This document shows positions 41,098 through 50,188 of a stretch of 64,000 nt of DNA, in pieces. The position numbers and the translations under genes are program-made. A model generated the notes under the pieces. It saw nothing but the letters and a program-made list of their open reading frames with translations, did not search any database and was not told the origin of the DNA. The DNA is from Rhodococcus sp. B50 (GTDB taxonomy: Bacteria; Actinomycetota; Actinomycetes; Mycobacteriales; Mycobacteriaceae), in NCBI RefSeq assembly GCF_013602415.1, contig NZ_WPAG02000003.1, positions 744,001-808,000 on the forward strand, written 5' to 3'. Positions within the stretch are counted from its first letter, which is position 1. Each line of letters opens with the position of its first letter.

Positions 41098-44000
41098 CTA
41101 CTGCCCGGGTCGTTCTGATGTTGTTGCGGGTGTGTGGGTGGAGGCGAGGTCGGTGAGGTCCCGCAGGCTTTCGGAGGTGTCGACGGGATGCCACTGGCCG
41201 AGGGGTCGGGGGGTGACGGAGATGTCGATGAGGTGCTGGTCGGGGAACATGGTGGGTGCGCCGACGGAGATGCCGGGGGTGAACGAGATGGTGATGGTGC
41301 CGGAGGACAGGGTTCTGCTCGTGCTGATCTGTATGCCGGCGTCGGCGGGTTCTTCGCGAACCCATCCATTGCGTTCCAATCCGATCAGTGCGGCGGCGGG
41401 TACGTGCAGGCGTTCGAAGCGGGTCAGGCGCAGGTCGGTGCGGTCCGGCCCGATGGCCTGGTGCACGGTGCGGTGGAGTTGTTCGAACGGCTGCGCCACC
41501 TCGAATCGGGTGCGCCACGCGGGGAGGGTGTCACCGAGTTCGCAGGGGTGCACGAGTCCGATGACCTCCTCGTCGCTGGCGGAGACCACGGTGTCGTCGA
41601 GGTCGTGGAAAGTGTGGTCGTCGGCGATGTAGAAGGCTGCGCGTAGATGCTCGCCGGTGGGCTCGTAGACGCCCCACACCAGTCGCCGCACGAGGTGGAC
41701 CAGCAGCGGGTGGTCGACGAAGAAGTCGGTGAATTCGATTGCGGTCCAGCGTCGGCGAATGACCATCGCCTGCTCGAGGCGGGCGATCTGATCGCCGGCG
41801 ACGGCCTTGAGACTCTTGCGCAGCGCGGTGAACCGGGCGTATGCGGTCGGGGCGAGGTCGGGGTCGTCGCCGGCGGCGGGTTTGGGCAGTGTCTTGCGTA
41901 TGCGGCCGGTGGTGTCGTGGAGGATCGGGCGGAGGTGTTCGTCGAAGTCGAGGATGAACGAGCGCGGCCCGTAGTCCAGGTGCAGCGCGTCGGGGGTGTC
42001 GAGGTCGAAGGTCGGGACGAGACGGTCGCCGAGTTGGTCGGCGCTCAGGCCGAGGTCGACGGCGATCTGCTCGATCTTGTCCTGCGCGGCGGTTTTCAGG
42101 GCGGGGAATGTCAGTTTCTCGGAGATGGCGTGCAGGTGCAGCAGGGCGGTGTCGGTGCCGATCTGGGCGAGGGCGTCGAGGCCGGCGACGGCGCGTTTAT
42201 GGGCGGATTGGCCCGGCCAGCTGCGGATCAGGGGGCTGAGCATGGTCACGGTGTCGTCGTCGCCGACGAGTGCTTGCAGGGTGAGGATCCATCCCTGCGC
42301 CGCCGGATATCCGGCGTGGCGCCACTGCTCGAACAGCGCCCGCGCCCACTGCGCCAGCGTGGGGGCGTCGAGTTCGCCGATCACCTGCTCGATACCGGCG
42401 TACATCACATCGGGCTGGCACAGTGCCGCCATCAGGCACAGATTCGTGGTGGCGTCGAGCGGCAACGCGTTATCGCCGCCGCGTGCGTGGAGGGGCGGGA
42501 GCAGTTCCGGGCGCAGCCACGACGGTAGGGCCGGCATGCGGGCGGGCAGCCGCAAGACCGGGTCGGTGGTGAGTAGGGTGTCGATCACCTCGGCTGCCTC
42601 GCGTCCGTATCCGGCCGCGGCTGATCGGATCGTGTCGCCCCAGCCGATGCTGTGCAGATACAGCAGGGCGGTCTCCGTAGCCGCGCGCGGCGGTCCGGGG
42701 GTACCGACCGCGGCGGGAATCAGATCGTGCGCTGTGGTGGGGGCGTGCCGCTCCAGCCACTGCTGCGCCGCAGCACGGGTGGGGCGGCGGGTGCACCAGG
42801 TGGCCATGAGCGCGGCGATCTCGCCGCCTTCGACCGGCAGCAACGCCTCGAGGTGGCCGACCGGTGTGGAGCGCACCGCCGCGAGCACGTAGCCGATCGC
42901 TTCGGTGTCGAACCGGCCGAGGATTCGTTGCAGGTCGGGTAGAGCGCGCCACACGAAGCCGGGTTGTGCGCCGTCGAGATAGGGCCGGATCATCTCGACC
43001 GGGGCCTGCGAAAAGGTCTCGACCCTCAGACCTCGAGGATGCCGCAGATAGGCCTCGATATGTGCCCGCCAACCCGATCCGGGCCCGATGGGATAGCGGG
43101 GCGCAGTCTGCGTCCACCGCTGTCGTTCCCCGGCGCGCCAGCGCGTGCGCACCGGGGTGGGGGAGGACTCGACCGAGACGGTGACCGGTTTCGGTCGGCG
43201 ATAGCCCACCCACGGGGGCGAGGCCAGCAGCGCCGGCACCCGGCCGGCCGGGACGTCCGCAGGCACTGCGGTGTCAGGGGTATCGGGGGACAGTTCGGGG
43301 TGGGTGCGCAGATGGTCGTCGCGCAGGCGCTGGAGTCCGCGTTCGGTGAACAGGCGCAGTGCCCGGCGGGGGAAGCGGTCTGCGGCGGCGAGCACCGAGC
43401 GTTCGACGTTCTTGCGGCCGAGGCGGTCGAGCAGCAGAGCGAACGCCTCGTCGGTGGGCATGTGCGACAGATAGTCGTAGATCTTGTAGCGGTTGGCGGC
43501 CGAGACGTTGCCGTCGGCGATTTCGGCGAGCAGCGGCGCGCACGCCGGCCCCAGATGACAGACCAGACTGGGCAGGACCGCTTTGCCGGTGCCGAGCATC
43601 CAGATCAGATGCCCGCGGTCGTGGCCGGCGTCGATCGATGCGTCGATGAGCGCGTCGAGCTGGTCCATCGTGGTGATCGATCCGAACAGTGCCTGCCGGT
43701 AGCCGTCGAGATCGCTCCAATGATTACGCGGGGGGATCGCCGCGATGGCCGCGTCGACCCACTCCTGCCGGGATGGGAGCAGGTAGACGATCATGGCGTC
43801 GACCGCCCGGGAGCGACCCCGCAGCTGCGCGAATGTCTCCACCAGGGAGGTGTAGTCGTCGTCCGGCAGGGCGGCGACCAGACGCCGCAAGCCGATATGC
43901 GGCTCCCACGGCCGGAAACCCACCATGTGCCCGCCGCGACAGCGGGTCGTCACGACGGGGCCTTGGATCATGTCGGGGGCGACCGCGCCGATGGCCGGGG

Positions 44001-44424
44001 ATCCCTCGTAGGCCGGCCGGCCATCGGAGGGGCTCGACCGTGCCACCCCGAGCTGCGTCATCGATGCCACCAGTTGCGCTGCCCCGGCGACCTCGAATCG
44101 GGTGACCCACAGATCCAGCAGGTCACCGGTGGCCGGGAAGTCGCTGGTGGCACACACCAATGTCGCGATCACCGCGTGCCCGAGCACATCCGGTGCTCCG
44201 GCGAGAGCGGCGCGCCCGTGGGCGACGAGGGCCGGATCGGAATCGGGATTGTCCAGCGCCGAGGCAATGAACTCTGTTGCGTCGTCGTAGGTCCTCACGG
44301 CCCGGGCGGCGGCGTCGGCGGACACCCGCTCGCGTGGAGCCGGGCCGAGTCCTCGGATCGGCAGGGCTGTGCCCCACCAGCGAGTCGGTACAACCCAGCG
44401 GTCCTCGTCGGTAGCGGTGTCCAT
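41098..44424 (-). CDS. DUF4132-domain protein (MolR-like)
   Basis: About 1108 residues from ATG 44424 (MDTATDEDRWVVPTRWWG); ATG or GTG codons up to 44457 are alternatives. The long N-terminal part is a series of helical, HEAT-like repeats. The C-terminal 250 residues match the DUF4132 region: ALRKSLKAVAGDQIARLEQA, MVIRRRWTAIEFTDFFVDHP, LLVHLVRRLVWGVYEPTGEH and LGDTLPAWRTRFEVAQPFEQ. Related proteins include E. coli MolR, of unclear role; several are linked to WGR domains and defence-like islands. It is intact and lies 72 bases after the Abi gene on the same strand, so the pair is probably transcribed together. Confidence 0.82.
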   Translation of the reverse strand: MDTATDEDRWVVPTRWWGTALPIRGLGPAPRERVSADAAARAVRTYDDATEFIASALDNPDSDPALVAHGRAALAGAPDVLGHAVIATLVCATSDFPATGDLLDLWVTRFEVAGAAQLVASMTQLGVARSSPSDGRPAYEGSPAIGAVAPDMIQGPVVTTRCRGGHMVGFRPWEPHIGLRRLVAALPDDDYTSLVETFAQLRGRSRAVDAMIVYLLPSRQEWVDAAIAAIPPRNHWSDLDGYRQALFGSITTMDQLDALIDASIDAGHDRGHLIWMLGTGKAVLPSLVCHLGPACAPLLAEIADGNVSAANRYKIYDYLSHMPTDEAFALLLDRLGRKNVERSVLAAADRFPRRALRLFTERGLQRLRDDHLRTHPELSPDTPDTAVPADVPAGRVPALLASPPWVGYRRPKPVTVSVESSPTPVRTRWRAGERQRWTQTAPRYPIGPGSGWRAHIEAYLRHPRGLRVETFSQAPVEMIRPYLDGAQPGFVWRALPDLQRILGRFDTEAIGYVLAAVRSTPVGHLEALLPVEGGEIAALMATWCTRRPTRAAAQQWLERHAPTTAHDLIPAAVGTPGPPRAATETALLYLHSIGWGDTIRSAAAGYGREAAEVIDTLLTTDPVLRLPARMPALPSWLRPELLPPLHARGGDNALPLDATTNLCLMAALCQPDVMYAGIEQVIGELDAPTLAQWARALFEQWRHAGYPAAQGWILTLQALVGDDDTVTMLSPLIRSWPGQSAHKRAVAGLDALAQIGTDTALLHLHAISEKLTFPALKTAAQDKIEQIAVDLGLSADQLGDRLVPTFDLDTPDALHLDYGPRSFILDFDEHLRPILHDTTGRIRKTLPKPAAGDDPDLAPTAYARFTALRKSLKAVAGDQIARLEQAMVIRRRWTAIEFTDFFVDHPLLVHLVRRLVWGVYEPTGEHLRAAFYIADDHTFHDLDDTVVSASDEEVIGLVHPCELGDTLPAWRTRFEVAQPFEQLHRTVHQAIGPDRTDLRLTRFERLHVPAAALIGLERNGWVREEPADAGIQISTSRTLSSGTITISFTPGISVGAPTMFPDQHLIDISVTPRPLGQWHPVDTSESLRDLTDLASTHTPATTSERPGQ

Positions 44425-44496
44425 GCCGGCGATTGTTACCGACGGTCCCGACACCACGTCCGACGGCGTGCCACTGAGACAAATACAGGCCTGACA

Positions 44497-45501
44497 TCAG
44501 GTGAGGTGTCGGCTCCAGAAAGTGTCGTCTGCCCAGCTGTCCGGGATGCCCATGCCGGCCAGGTTCATCCGGGGACGGGTGTGGAGCAGCTCATGGAGCC
44601 GCCGCGCCCAACTGCTGCGCGGAGATACGGAGTCGAGCGCGGATTGCAGCGATACCAGCACGGGGTAGAGACGCTTTCTCGACCGTGCAGGAAGGGCGTG
44701 AGGTCCCTCCAACCACGAGATGGTCCGGGAGCTCGGGATGGCGGGGTAGACACCGAGACCGACATTCCACAGTCGCCCGTGGTGAGCGCAGATGTTGCGC
44801 ACCCGCACGTAGGTCTGCAGCCAGGACTCCAGCACTGGCGCGGTCAAACCGAGACTTGCCGCGACTGCGGTCCGGTCGGCGCGCCGACTCAAGTTGCGGT
44901 AGGTAGTGGCCAGCTGTCCGATCGTCAGTGTCTCGACCATGAGCCAGGACGGCGGAAGCTCCGGTGTGCGATAGGTGGTCAGGTAGTGCTCGAGCGCCGA
45001 GCGATGGACCAACGAGTCTTCCCCCGCGTCGGGTGTGCCACGCAATCGATCGTCGCAGGTGTCCTGGACGATGTTCAACAGCTTGGCGTGCTTGCCTCGG
45101 TGATGGAAGTGGTCGGAGTCGGTGTACCAGTGCGGGTCGTCGTAGGTGGTCGACATATGGTCGGTCAATGCCGCGCGGACAGCGACTTCCACGCGCTCGA
45201 GCGCATCCATCACCAGCAGCCGCAGAGCCCTGTCGAAGACATAGAGATCAAGCACATCATCGAACGCCGTGCCCTCACGGAATAAATGATCGGCTCCCCC
45301 GTCCTGGAACGGGATCGTGTAGGGCGAGAGCCGGTAGTAGCCGATATGACGCAAATAGCGGCGGGCCCGATCGGGGTCGGGGATCTGCAAGCCGCGCTCG
45401 GCGAGGCGATCGACAAGCTCGTCGAGGCTCAGCGGTGGCTTGTCATAGTCCAACAACCCCCGAGGTCGCAGAGGGCGCGGGGCACGTGGCGGCCGGACCA
45501 T
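44497..45501 (-). CDS. Abi_2-family abortive infection protein
   Basis: 334 residues from ATG 45501, chosen by GGGAGGG about 8 bases ahead; in-frame upstream ATGs at 45552 and 45594 lie inside the hairpin region. Family landmarks: LLDYDKPPLSLDELVDRLAE, DRARRYLRHIGYYRLSPYTI, DDVLDLYVFDRALRLLVMDA and the HEPN-type active site YVRVRNICAHHGRLWN near residue 240 (R-N-x3-HH). These proteins (AbiD/AbiF type) probably act as RNases that stop growth of infected cells. A hairpin RNA candidate sits just upstream, as at the Abi gene at 20789. Confidence 0.92.
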   Translation of the reverse strand: MVRPPRAPRPLRPRGLLDYDKPPLSLDELVDRLAERGLQIPDPDRARRYLRHIGYYRLSPYTIPFQDGGADHLFREGTAFDDVLDLYVFDRALRLLVMDALERVEVAVRAALTDHMSTTYDDPHWYTDSDHFHHRGKHAKLLNIVQDTCDDRLRGTPDAGEDSLVHRSALEHYLTTYRTPELPPSWLMVETLTIGQLATTYRNLSRRADRTAVAASLGLTAPVLESWLQTYVRVRNICAHHGRLWNVGLGVYPAIPSSRTISWLEGPHALPARSRKRLYPVLVSLQSALDSVSPRSSWARRLHELLHTRPRMNLAGMGIPDSWADDTFWSRHLT

Positions 45502-45523
45502 GTACGCGTTCCCTCCCTGTGCC

Positions 45524-45575
45524 CGGACAAAGAAAATCCCCCAAGTGCGCATCGTGGAGAGGCGTGGGGGATGTG
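45524..45575 (-). ncRNA. candidate structured RNA upstream of Abi_2 gene
   Basis: On the minus strand ATCCCCCA pairs perfectly with TGGGGGAT (arms 45565-45572 and 45536-45543), followed at once by TTTTCTTTG, so it resembles a terminator ending a short transcript 25-30 bases before the gene. Position and 3' flank match the hairpin at 20712-20755. I infer an abiF-associated type RNA. Confidence 0.6.
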
Positions 45576-45868
45576 GTGCCATCAAGGCTAGCATGGGTAT
45601 GGAGCGACGTGCATGTCGAGGACAGTGGCAACTTCGACAATCCCGGTTCCCCCGAAAAATGGCAGACCGTGCGCGTCCGGCCCGATCCCGTCGATGTGGC
45701 AGTAGCCCTGCGGACAGGGTAACCCCGCGCCCGGTGGTGTCGTGGTCTTGGTGCGTCCCTCGGTCTTTGCGGCCGGTCGTGATGAGGTGCTGTTCCTGCG
45801 CACCGTCAGCGGTGTCCTGGTCCTCGCGTGTTGTCGGTGGGGGGACGGCGAATGCCGATCCCGGGGCT
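45576..45868. other. short intergenic stretch with possible ORF tail
   Basis: A plus-strand frame from about 45573 to TAA 45722 reads SDVHVEDSGNFDNPGSPEKW and QTVRVRPDPVDVAVALRTG, plausible as a small gene or gene end. No ribosome site found; not called. Confidence 0.35.
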
Positions 45869-46294
45869 TCACGTCGAGATCGGTGAGTGTTTATCGAATG
45901 AGGCTTGATCGAGCATCGCGCCTATCATAGCCCCGAATCCCGCTACCAGTACGTGGGCCTGTGTTACTGGGAGCCACCAGCAGTCCCACTTCACGGTCGG
46001 TCCTCCGGCGGCAGGATCGGATTCTTCTGCCGGCCAGCGTTCGGTGACATCGGCACCGGGAGTGTTCATCCGGTAGTAGTGCCGCACGGCGATTTCGTCT
46101 CTCATGGGCCGCAGGTCGTATCTCTGTACCCCTACGTGCCGCACCACGTGCCCGTGTCTGCCGGTTTCCTCGAACAGTTCGCGAACGGCGGTCTGTTCGG
46201 GGGACTCGCCGGGTTTGATGGTTCCGGCGGGCACCTGTACGCCGGTAACCGTCATCGGTAGGTCGCGGTGGGTGAACACCAGAAGGTGATGGGC
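45869..46294 (-). pseudogene. NUDIX hydrolase, N-terminus removed by IS3 element D
   Basis: The remaining 140 residues contain LLVFTHRDLPMTVTGVQVPA and a complete NUDIX box, GTIKPGESPEQTAVRELFEE plus TG, which fits G-x5-E-x7-REU-x-EE-x-GU. The protein would hydrolyse a nucleoside-diphosphate-linked compound if complete. The first strand and start codon are missing: the reading frame enters from the IS terminus at 46295. On the far side of the IS a minus-strand ATG at about 47632 opens MARKTTSGVP, but no NUDIX N-terminus is recognisable there. Dead or expressed only from an IS-borne start. Confidence 0.8.
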
Positions 46295-46322
46295 GTTCCC
46301 CCAGTGATATGGACACCAGTTC

Positions 46323-47216
46323 CTATGCGGCAGCGGCCAGCGTAGCCGATCGCTTCTCGAATTCGATCGGACAGCTCTGACCGAGAGCGGAATGTCTCCT
46401 TCTCGTGTTGTAGCGCGTGACCCAGCGGAACACGTCGGCGCGCGCGTCACCTGCACTGTTCCAACGCTTCCGACCCTGTAACGTCTCCCGTTTCAACGTC
46501 GCATTGAACGACTCCGCCGCAGCGTTGTCCGCCGATGTTCCGACCGCGCCTCGCGAGCGGGTCACCCCCAATTCACGACACACATCGACGAAGTCGGTCG
46601 AGGTGTATTGGGTCCCGTTGTCGCTGTGAAAGATTGCGCCGTCCAACCCACCGGCACCGCGCACCGACGCGGCCGCCCGCAGCGCATCGGTGACCAGTTC
46701 GGTGCGCATATGATCGCCGATCGACCACCCCGCCAAACGCTTGGAGTGCAGATCCAATACCGTTGCCAGGTACAGGAATTTGCCGTCACCAACCGGGAGG
46801 TAGGTAATGTCCCCGACGTAGCGGGTGTTCGGTGTGCTCGCGGTGAAGTCCCGCTGAATCAAATCCGGGACCGCAGCCGCGTCCGGGTCGGGCACGGTGG
46901 TGCGCACCGGTTTGCGCAGATGCACCCCAACAATCCCGTGCTCGCGCATCACCCGCTCGACCCGTTTGTGGTTCACCTCGAGTCCGGCCTCCCGCAGCTC
47001 CGCGGTCACCCGTGGGGACCCGTAGGTGCTGTCGGAGTCGGCGTGGATAACGCGGATCTGCTCGGCCAACTCCTGATCGGCGCGGGCGCGTTCGGCCCGG
47101 GCCGGCGCCGAGGCCCGCCACCGGTAGAAACCGGAGCGGGACACCTCGAGGATCTGGCACAGCCACTTCACCGGGAAGGTGTCGCGGTGGTCGTCGACGA
47201 ATTGGAAGCGGCTCAC
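46323..47216 (-). CDS. IS3 orfB transposase, element D
   Basis: 297 residues, starting MSRFQFVDDHRDTFPVKWLC. The HTH_21 part (YGSPRVTAELREAGLEVNHK) and rve core carry the DDE residues in RYVGDITYLPVGDG, FHSDNGTQYTSTDF and DNAAAESFNATLKRE. Intact. It shares the general sequence with the A-C transposase but is clearly a different element. Confidence 0.93.
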   Translation of the reverse strand: MSRFQFVDDHRDTFPVKWLCQILEVSRSGFYRWRASAPARAERARADQELAEQIRVIHADSDSTYGSPRVTAELREAGLEVNHKRVERVMREHGIVGVHLRKPVRTTVPDPDAAAVPDLIQRDFTASTPNTRYVGDITYLPVGDGKFLYLATVLDLHSKRLAGWSIGDHMRTELVTDALRAAASVRGAGGLDGAIFHSDNGTQYTSTDFVDVCRELGVTRSRGAVGTSADNAAAESFNATLKRETLQGRKRWNSAGDARADVFRWVTRYNTRRRHSALGQSCPIEFEKRSATLAAAA

Positions 47217-47551
47217 CAGTTCGTCTCGCCCGCGAAATATTTCGCGGCCCTGCGCAGGATCTCCCGTTCGGTTTCGAGCTTCCGGATCTGCGCTCTGAGC
47301 TGCTTGTTCTCTTCTTCCAACACGGACTCGGACGATACCTCGCGCCCCGACCTCAGCGTCCGGGGCGGATGTGTGGCCTCGGATGTACCGGTTCGTTTAC
47401 GTTCGGCGCGTACCCAGTTGCGTAAAGTTTCTCGGCTGATCCCCAGGTCCTTACCGATGCCCTCATAGGTGTGGTTCGGGTCGGACAGGTACAGCGCGAC
47501 GGCATCGGCCTTGAACTCTGCCGAGTATGCCTTCATCGCCATCAGTGACAT
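47213..47551 (-). CDS. IS3 orfA, element D
   Basis: 112 residues: transposase_8 HTH (KAYSAEFKADAVALYLSDPN, then GIGKDLGISRETLRNWVRAE) followed by a zipper-like helix ESVLEEENKQLRAQIRKLET. Start ATG 47551 or 47542. The stop overlaps orfB by 4 bases. Confidence 0.9.
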   Translation of the reverse strand: MSLMAMKAYSAEFKADAVALYLSDPNHTYEGIGKDLGISRETLRNWVRAERKRTGTSEATHPPRTLRSGREVSSESVLEEENKQLRAQIRKLETEREILRRAAKYFAGETNW

Positions 47552-47746
47552 CTCTTCCTCTGGATCCTCACGATCCAGTGTTCACGATGTCCTCACTTCA
47601 GGGGGAACCCCCGACGTCGTCTTCCGAGCCATGGTCGCGGACCAATCATCACTTATAGACCTCGCTGCTTGACAGAGGAGCTAGGGACAGACCCGACTGG
47701 GGTCAAGGCCCGACTACATCTCACCGGCGGTGTCGCGGTTGTCCGT

Positions 47747-49115
47747 GGGTCTGTCCAGATAACGGTGTAACTGGTTGATTTGTCGTTACTTTCGTCCGGT
47801 GGACAGGCGTCCGTCGAAGGTGATTTCGAAGGCGTTCAGTGCTGCCTTCCAGCGGTTGGACCAGCGTTGGCGGGCGGTGCCTTTGGGATCGAGGCTCATG
47901 ATGGCCAGGTACACGCATTTCAGGGCCGCGGCCTCGGTCGGGAAGTGACCGCGAGCCTTCACGGCTCTCCGGATCCTGGCGTTGACACTCTCGATGGCGT
48001 TGGTCGTGTAGATGACCTGCCTGATGGCGTTGTCGAACTGCAGGAACGGCACGAACTCGGCCCAGGCGTTGGTCCAGAGCCGGATGATCGCGGGATAGCG
48101 TTTCTCCCATTTGTCGCTGAACTCGACGAACCGGTCCAGCGCGGCCTGCTCCGTCGGCGCGGTGTACACCGGTTTGAGGTCCTTGGCGATCTCGGCCCAG
48201 TCCTTACGAGAGGCGTAGGCGTAGGTATTGCGAAGGAGGTGCACCACGCAGGTTTGCACAATGGTCTGCGGCCACACCTGCCCGATCGAGTCGGGCAGAT
48301 ACTTCAGACCGTCGCACACGGCGATCAGAACGTCTTGCACACCACGATTTTTCAGCTCGGACAACACCCGAAGCCAGTACTTCGCTCCTTCCCCGTCGCC
48401 GTGCTCGCCGGCCCATAACCCCAGAATGTCGCGGGTGCCGTCGGCAGTGACCCCCAGCACGACGTAGATCGGCCGGTTGGCCACATTACCGTCGCGGATC
48501 TTGACGTGAATGCAGTCGATGAACAACACCGGGTACACAGGATCCAACGGCCGATTCTGCCACTCGGCCATGCCGTCCATCACCCGCTCGGTGATCGTCG
48601 AGATCGTCTGCTTGGACACCTCGGCGCCGTACACCTCGGCCATGTGCGCAGAGATTTCACCGGTGGTCAACCCCTTGGCCGACAGCGAGATCACCATGTC
48701 CTCCACCCCGGTCAGCCGCCGCTGCCGCTTCGCCACGATCTTCGGCTCGAAGGAGGAATCCCGGTCCCGAGGCACGTCGAGCTCGACCGGACCGGCCTCG
48801 GTCAACACGGTCTTGGCTCGCCTGCCGTTGCGGGAGTTGCCGCTGCCCCTGCCGGCCGGGTCGCTCTTGCCGTAGCCGAGGTGGTCATCCATCTCGCCCT
48901 CGAGCGCGGACTCCACCACCAGCTTGGTCAGCTTCGCCAACAACCCACCGTCGCCGGTCAACTGCAACCCTTCGGCCCGCGCTTGCTCGACCAGCTCCTT
49001 CAGTCGCGCATCGCTGACACTCGGCTGAACTGAGTTCGTCTCTGCCTCACGATCAATCACATCAGTCATGGTGGCGTATCTCCTTTCAGAGTTACACCGT
49101 TGTTCTTACAGTCCC
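47747..49115 (-). mobile_element. IS256-family element (1369 bp) with 8-bp target duplication
   Basis: The inverted repeats begin GGGTCTGT and GGGACTGT and share AACGGTGTAACT (about 20 of 26 positions). The 8-bp direct repeat TTGTCCGT flanks it at 47739-47746 and 49116-49123, typical for this family. Confidence 0.95.
47786..49069 (-). CDS. IS256-family (mutator-type) transposase
   Basis: 427 residues, full length for the family. DDE residues appear in VLFIDCIHVKIRDG near residue 180, AVCDGLKYLPDS near 245 and TNAIESVNARIRR near 350; the C/D(2)H-like CVVHLLRN motif is near 270. The N-terminal part contains the usual MDDHLGYGKSDPAGRGSGNS and RNGRRAKTV block. Intact and probably active. Confidence 0.96.
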   Translation of the reverse strand: MTDVIDREAETNSVQPSVSDARLKELVEQARAEGLQLTGDGGLLAKLTKLVVESALEGEMDDHLGYGKSDPAGRGSGNSRNGRRAKTVLTEAGPVELDVPRDRDSSFEPKIVAKRQRRLTGVEDMVISLSAKGLTTGEISAHMAEVYGAEVSKQTISTITERVMDGMAEWQNRPLDPVYPVLFIDCIHVKIRDGNVANRPIYVVLGVTADGTRDILGLWAGEHGDGEGAKYWLRVLSELKNRGVQDVLIAVCDGLKYLPDSIGQVWPQTIVQTCVVHLLRNTYAYASRKDWAEIAKDLKPVYTAPTEQAALDRFVEFSDKWEKRYPAIIRLWTNAWAEFVPFLQFDNAIRQVIYTTNAIESVNARIRRAVKARGHFPTEAAALKCVYLAIMSLDPKGTARQRWSNRWKAALNAFEITFDGRLSTGRK

Positions 49116-49714
49116 TTGTCCGTGGCTGTGGGTGATCCGGTCGGTGTTGGTCTTGGTGGTGAGGTGTGCCCGGACCGGTAGTGCCGGTTGACGAACCGGC
49201 GGCGGTGCCGGTCGAGTACGGCCGCATTCTGCCGGTCCCGGTCGCTTTGTTGCCGGGTGTGGGCGTGACGCTCGGCGGTGTGGTGGTGTTCGAGGCGGTC
49301 GGCTGCACGGGTCGCCGACTCGTCGTGCAGGACGCGTGCGGCGGTGCGGTCACAGGTGATCAATATTTGCCGGCAGGCCGAATGAATCGGAGAGCCCTGC
49401 TCGAGATCACGCGGCAGGTGCTGTTCGAGCAGCCCCAGCGGGACACGTAGGAGACGGTAGTGGGCCCGCAGCATTGTTTCGATGATGGGGGGTACGGGCA
49501 TGATTCAGTGCCTTTCGTTCGACGGTCAGGTCCTCGGTTCGGAGATGTCGGGTTCCGTTGCAGGGATGCGAACCTGGGGCGCCTTCGATACTCAGGTGCC
49601 TGGACACTCAGGTGCCTGGACTCTTGCACCGAGCCGGCGGGACCGGATGAACGCTGCACACATCCGCACTCCTCATGACGGCACAGAACTGCCACGAGGG
49701 CCCTTGCGGTTCGA

Positions 49715-50188
49715 CTATCGATGATGCTCGAGACTGTTCGGCTCGGGTGTCACGCTTTCGTGCATGTCCTCGTACGCTCGGTCGGCGGCGAGCGTGGGCT
49801 CGATGAGCAACAGACGTAGGCAGGTTCCGTGCCGGCCGAAAACGTGGATCTGGTTGCGTGGTTGATCCGGTGCCGGTCCGACGAGGTCGATGCCGTCGGG
49901 GGGATCGATACTTCGTTGCGAGATGCTCAGGGCATTCCAGTCGAAGGCGATCCGTTCGGTTCGTCCCAGGCGGTGGGTCAGTGCGCAGACCAGGTCGTGG
50001 AGTTCGACGGTGAGGTTGCCGCCCCGTGGCCACCAGGCGCCGTCAACGCTGGTGGAACGGTCATCAGGGTCGCGCAGAAGCAGCCGCACCGTGCGGGTCG
50101 GCACATCGAAGGGCTGTCCACCATCGGCGGTGGCCTGGAAACGCCGCAGGTCACCGTTGGTGAACGGGCGTCGCGCCGGGCTGGTCAT
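49715..50188 (-). CDS. DUF5994 family protein
   Basis: 157 residues from ATG 50188. The signature of this mycobacterial/rhodococcal family is present: VRLLLRDPDDRSTSVDGAWW followed by PRGGNLTVELHDLVCALTHR and LGRTERIAFDWNALS, then a C-terminal strand pair FGRHGTCLRLLLIEPTLA. Members are small cytoplasmic proteins of unknown function, often near GAF/ANTAR or sigma-factor regulators, which also occur here at 54-56 kb. No membrane segment. Confidence 0.72.
   Translation of the reverse strand: MTSPARRPFTNGDLRRFQATADGGQPFDVPTRTVRLLLRDPDDRSTSVDGAWWPRGGNLTVELHDLVCALTHRLGRTERIAFDWNALSISQRSIDPPDGIDLVGPAPDQPRNQIHVFGRHGTCLRLLLIEPTLAADRAYEDMHESVTPEPNSLEHHR

Larger units (their letters stand above)
46295..47608 (-). 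mobile_element. IS3-family element D (about 1314 bp)
   Basis: Ends begin GTTCCCCC on both sides (46295-46302 and complement 47601-47608), with imperfect inverted repeats including GGACA. Carries orfA and orfB distinct from copies A-C. No matching 3-bp target duplication is visible (left flank GGGC, right flank CCCC), so one border may have been rearranged after insertion. Confidence 0.8.
47714..49501 (-). pseudogene. 136-aa gene split near its 3' end by the IS256 element
   Basis: The 5' part runs from ATG 49501 (AAAGG about 11 bases upstream) to 49116; the 3' part is 47738-47714. Removing the IS and one 8-bp duplication joins 386 + 25 bases = 137 codons in frame, ending TATDNRDTAGEM and TAG. 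With the IS present the frame ends soon after as TATDKGL, so the product may still be functional. The protein has a helical N-terminal half (PPIIETMLRAHYRLLRVPLG then LLEQHLPRDLEQ) and a basic His/Arg-rich tail. It resembles an uncharacterised Mycobacteriales family; function unknown. Confidence 0.7.

Noticed and set aside
42964..45285. A 773-codon plus-strand frame.
   Set aside because: It is antisense to the DUF4132 and Abi genes and has the composition of a shadow frame.
45573..45722. Small plus-strand frame SDVHVEDSGNFDNPGSPEKW.
   Set aside because: Looks coding, but has no start with a ribosome site and overlaps the hairpin and upstream region of the Abi gene.
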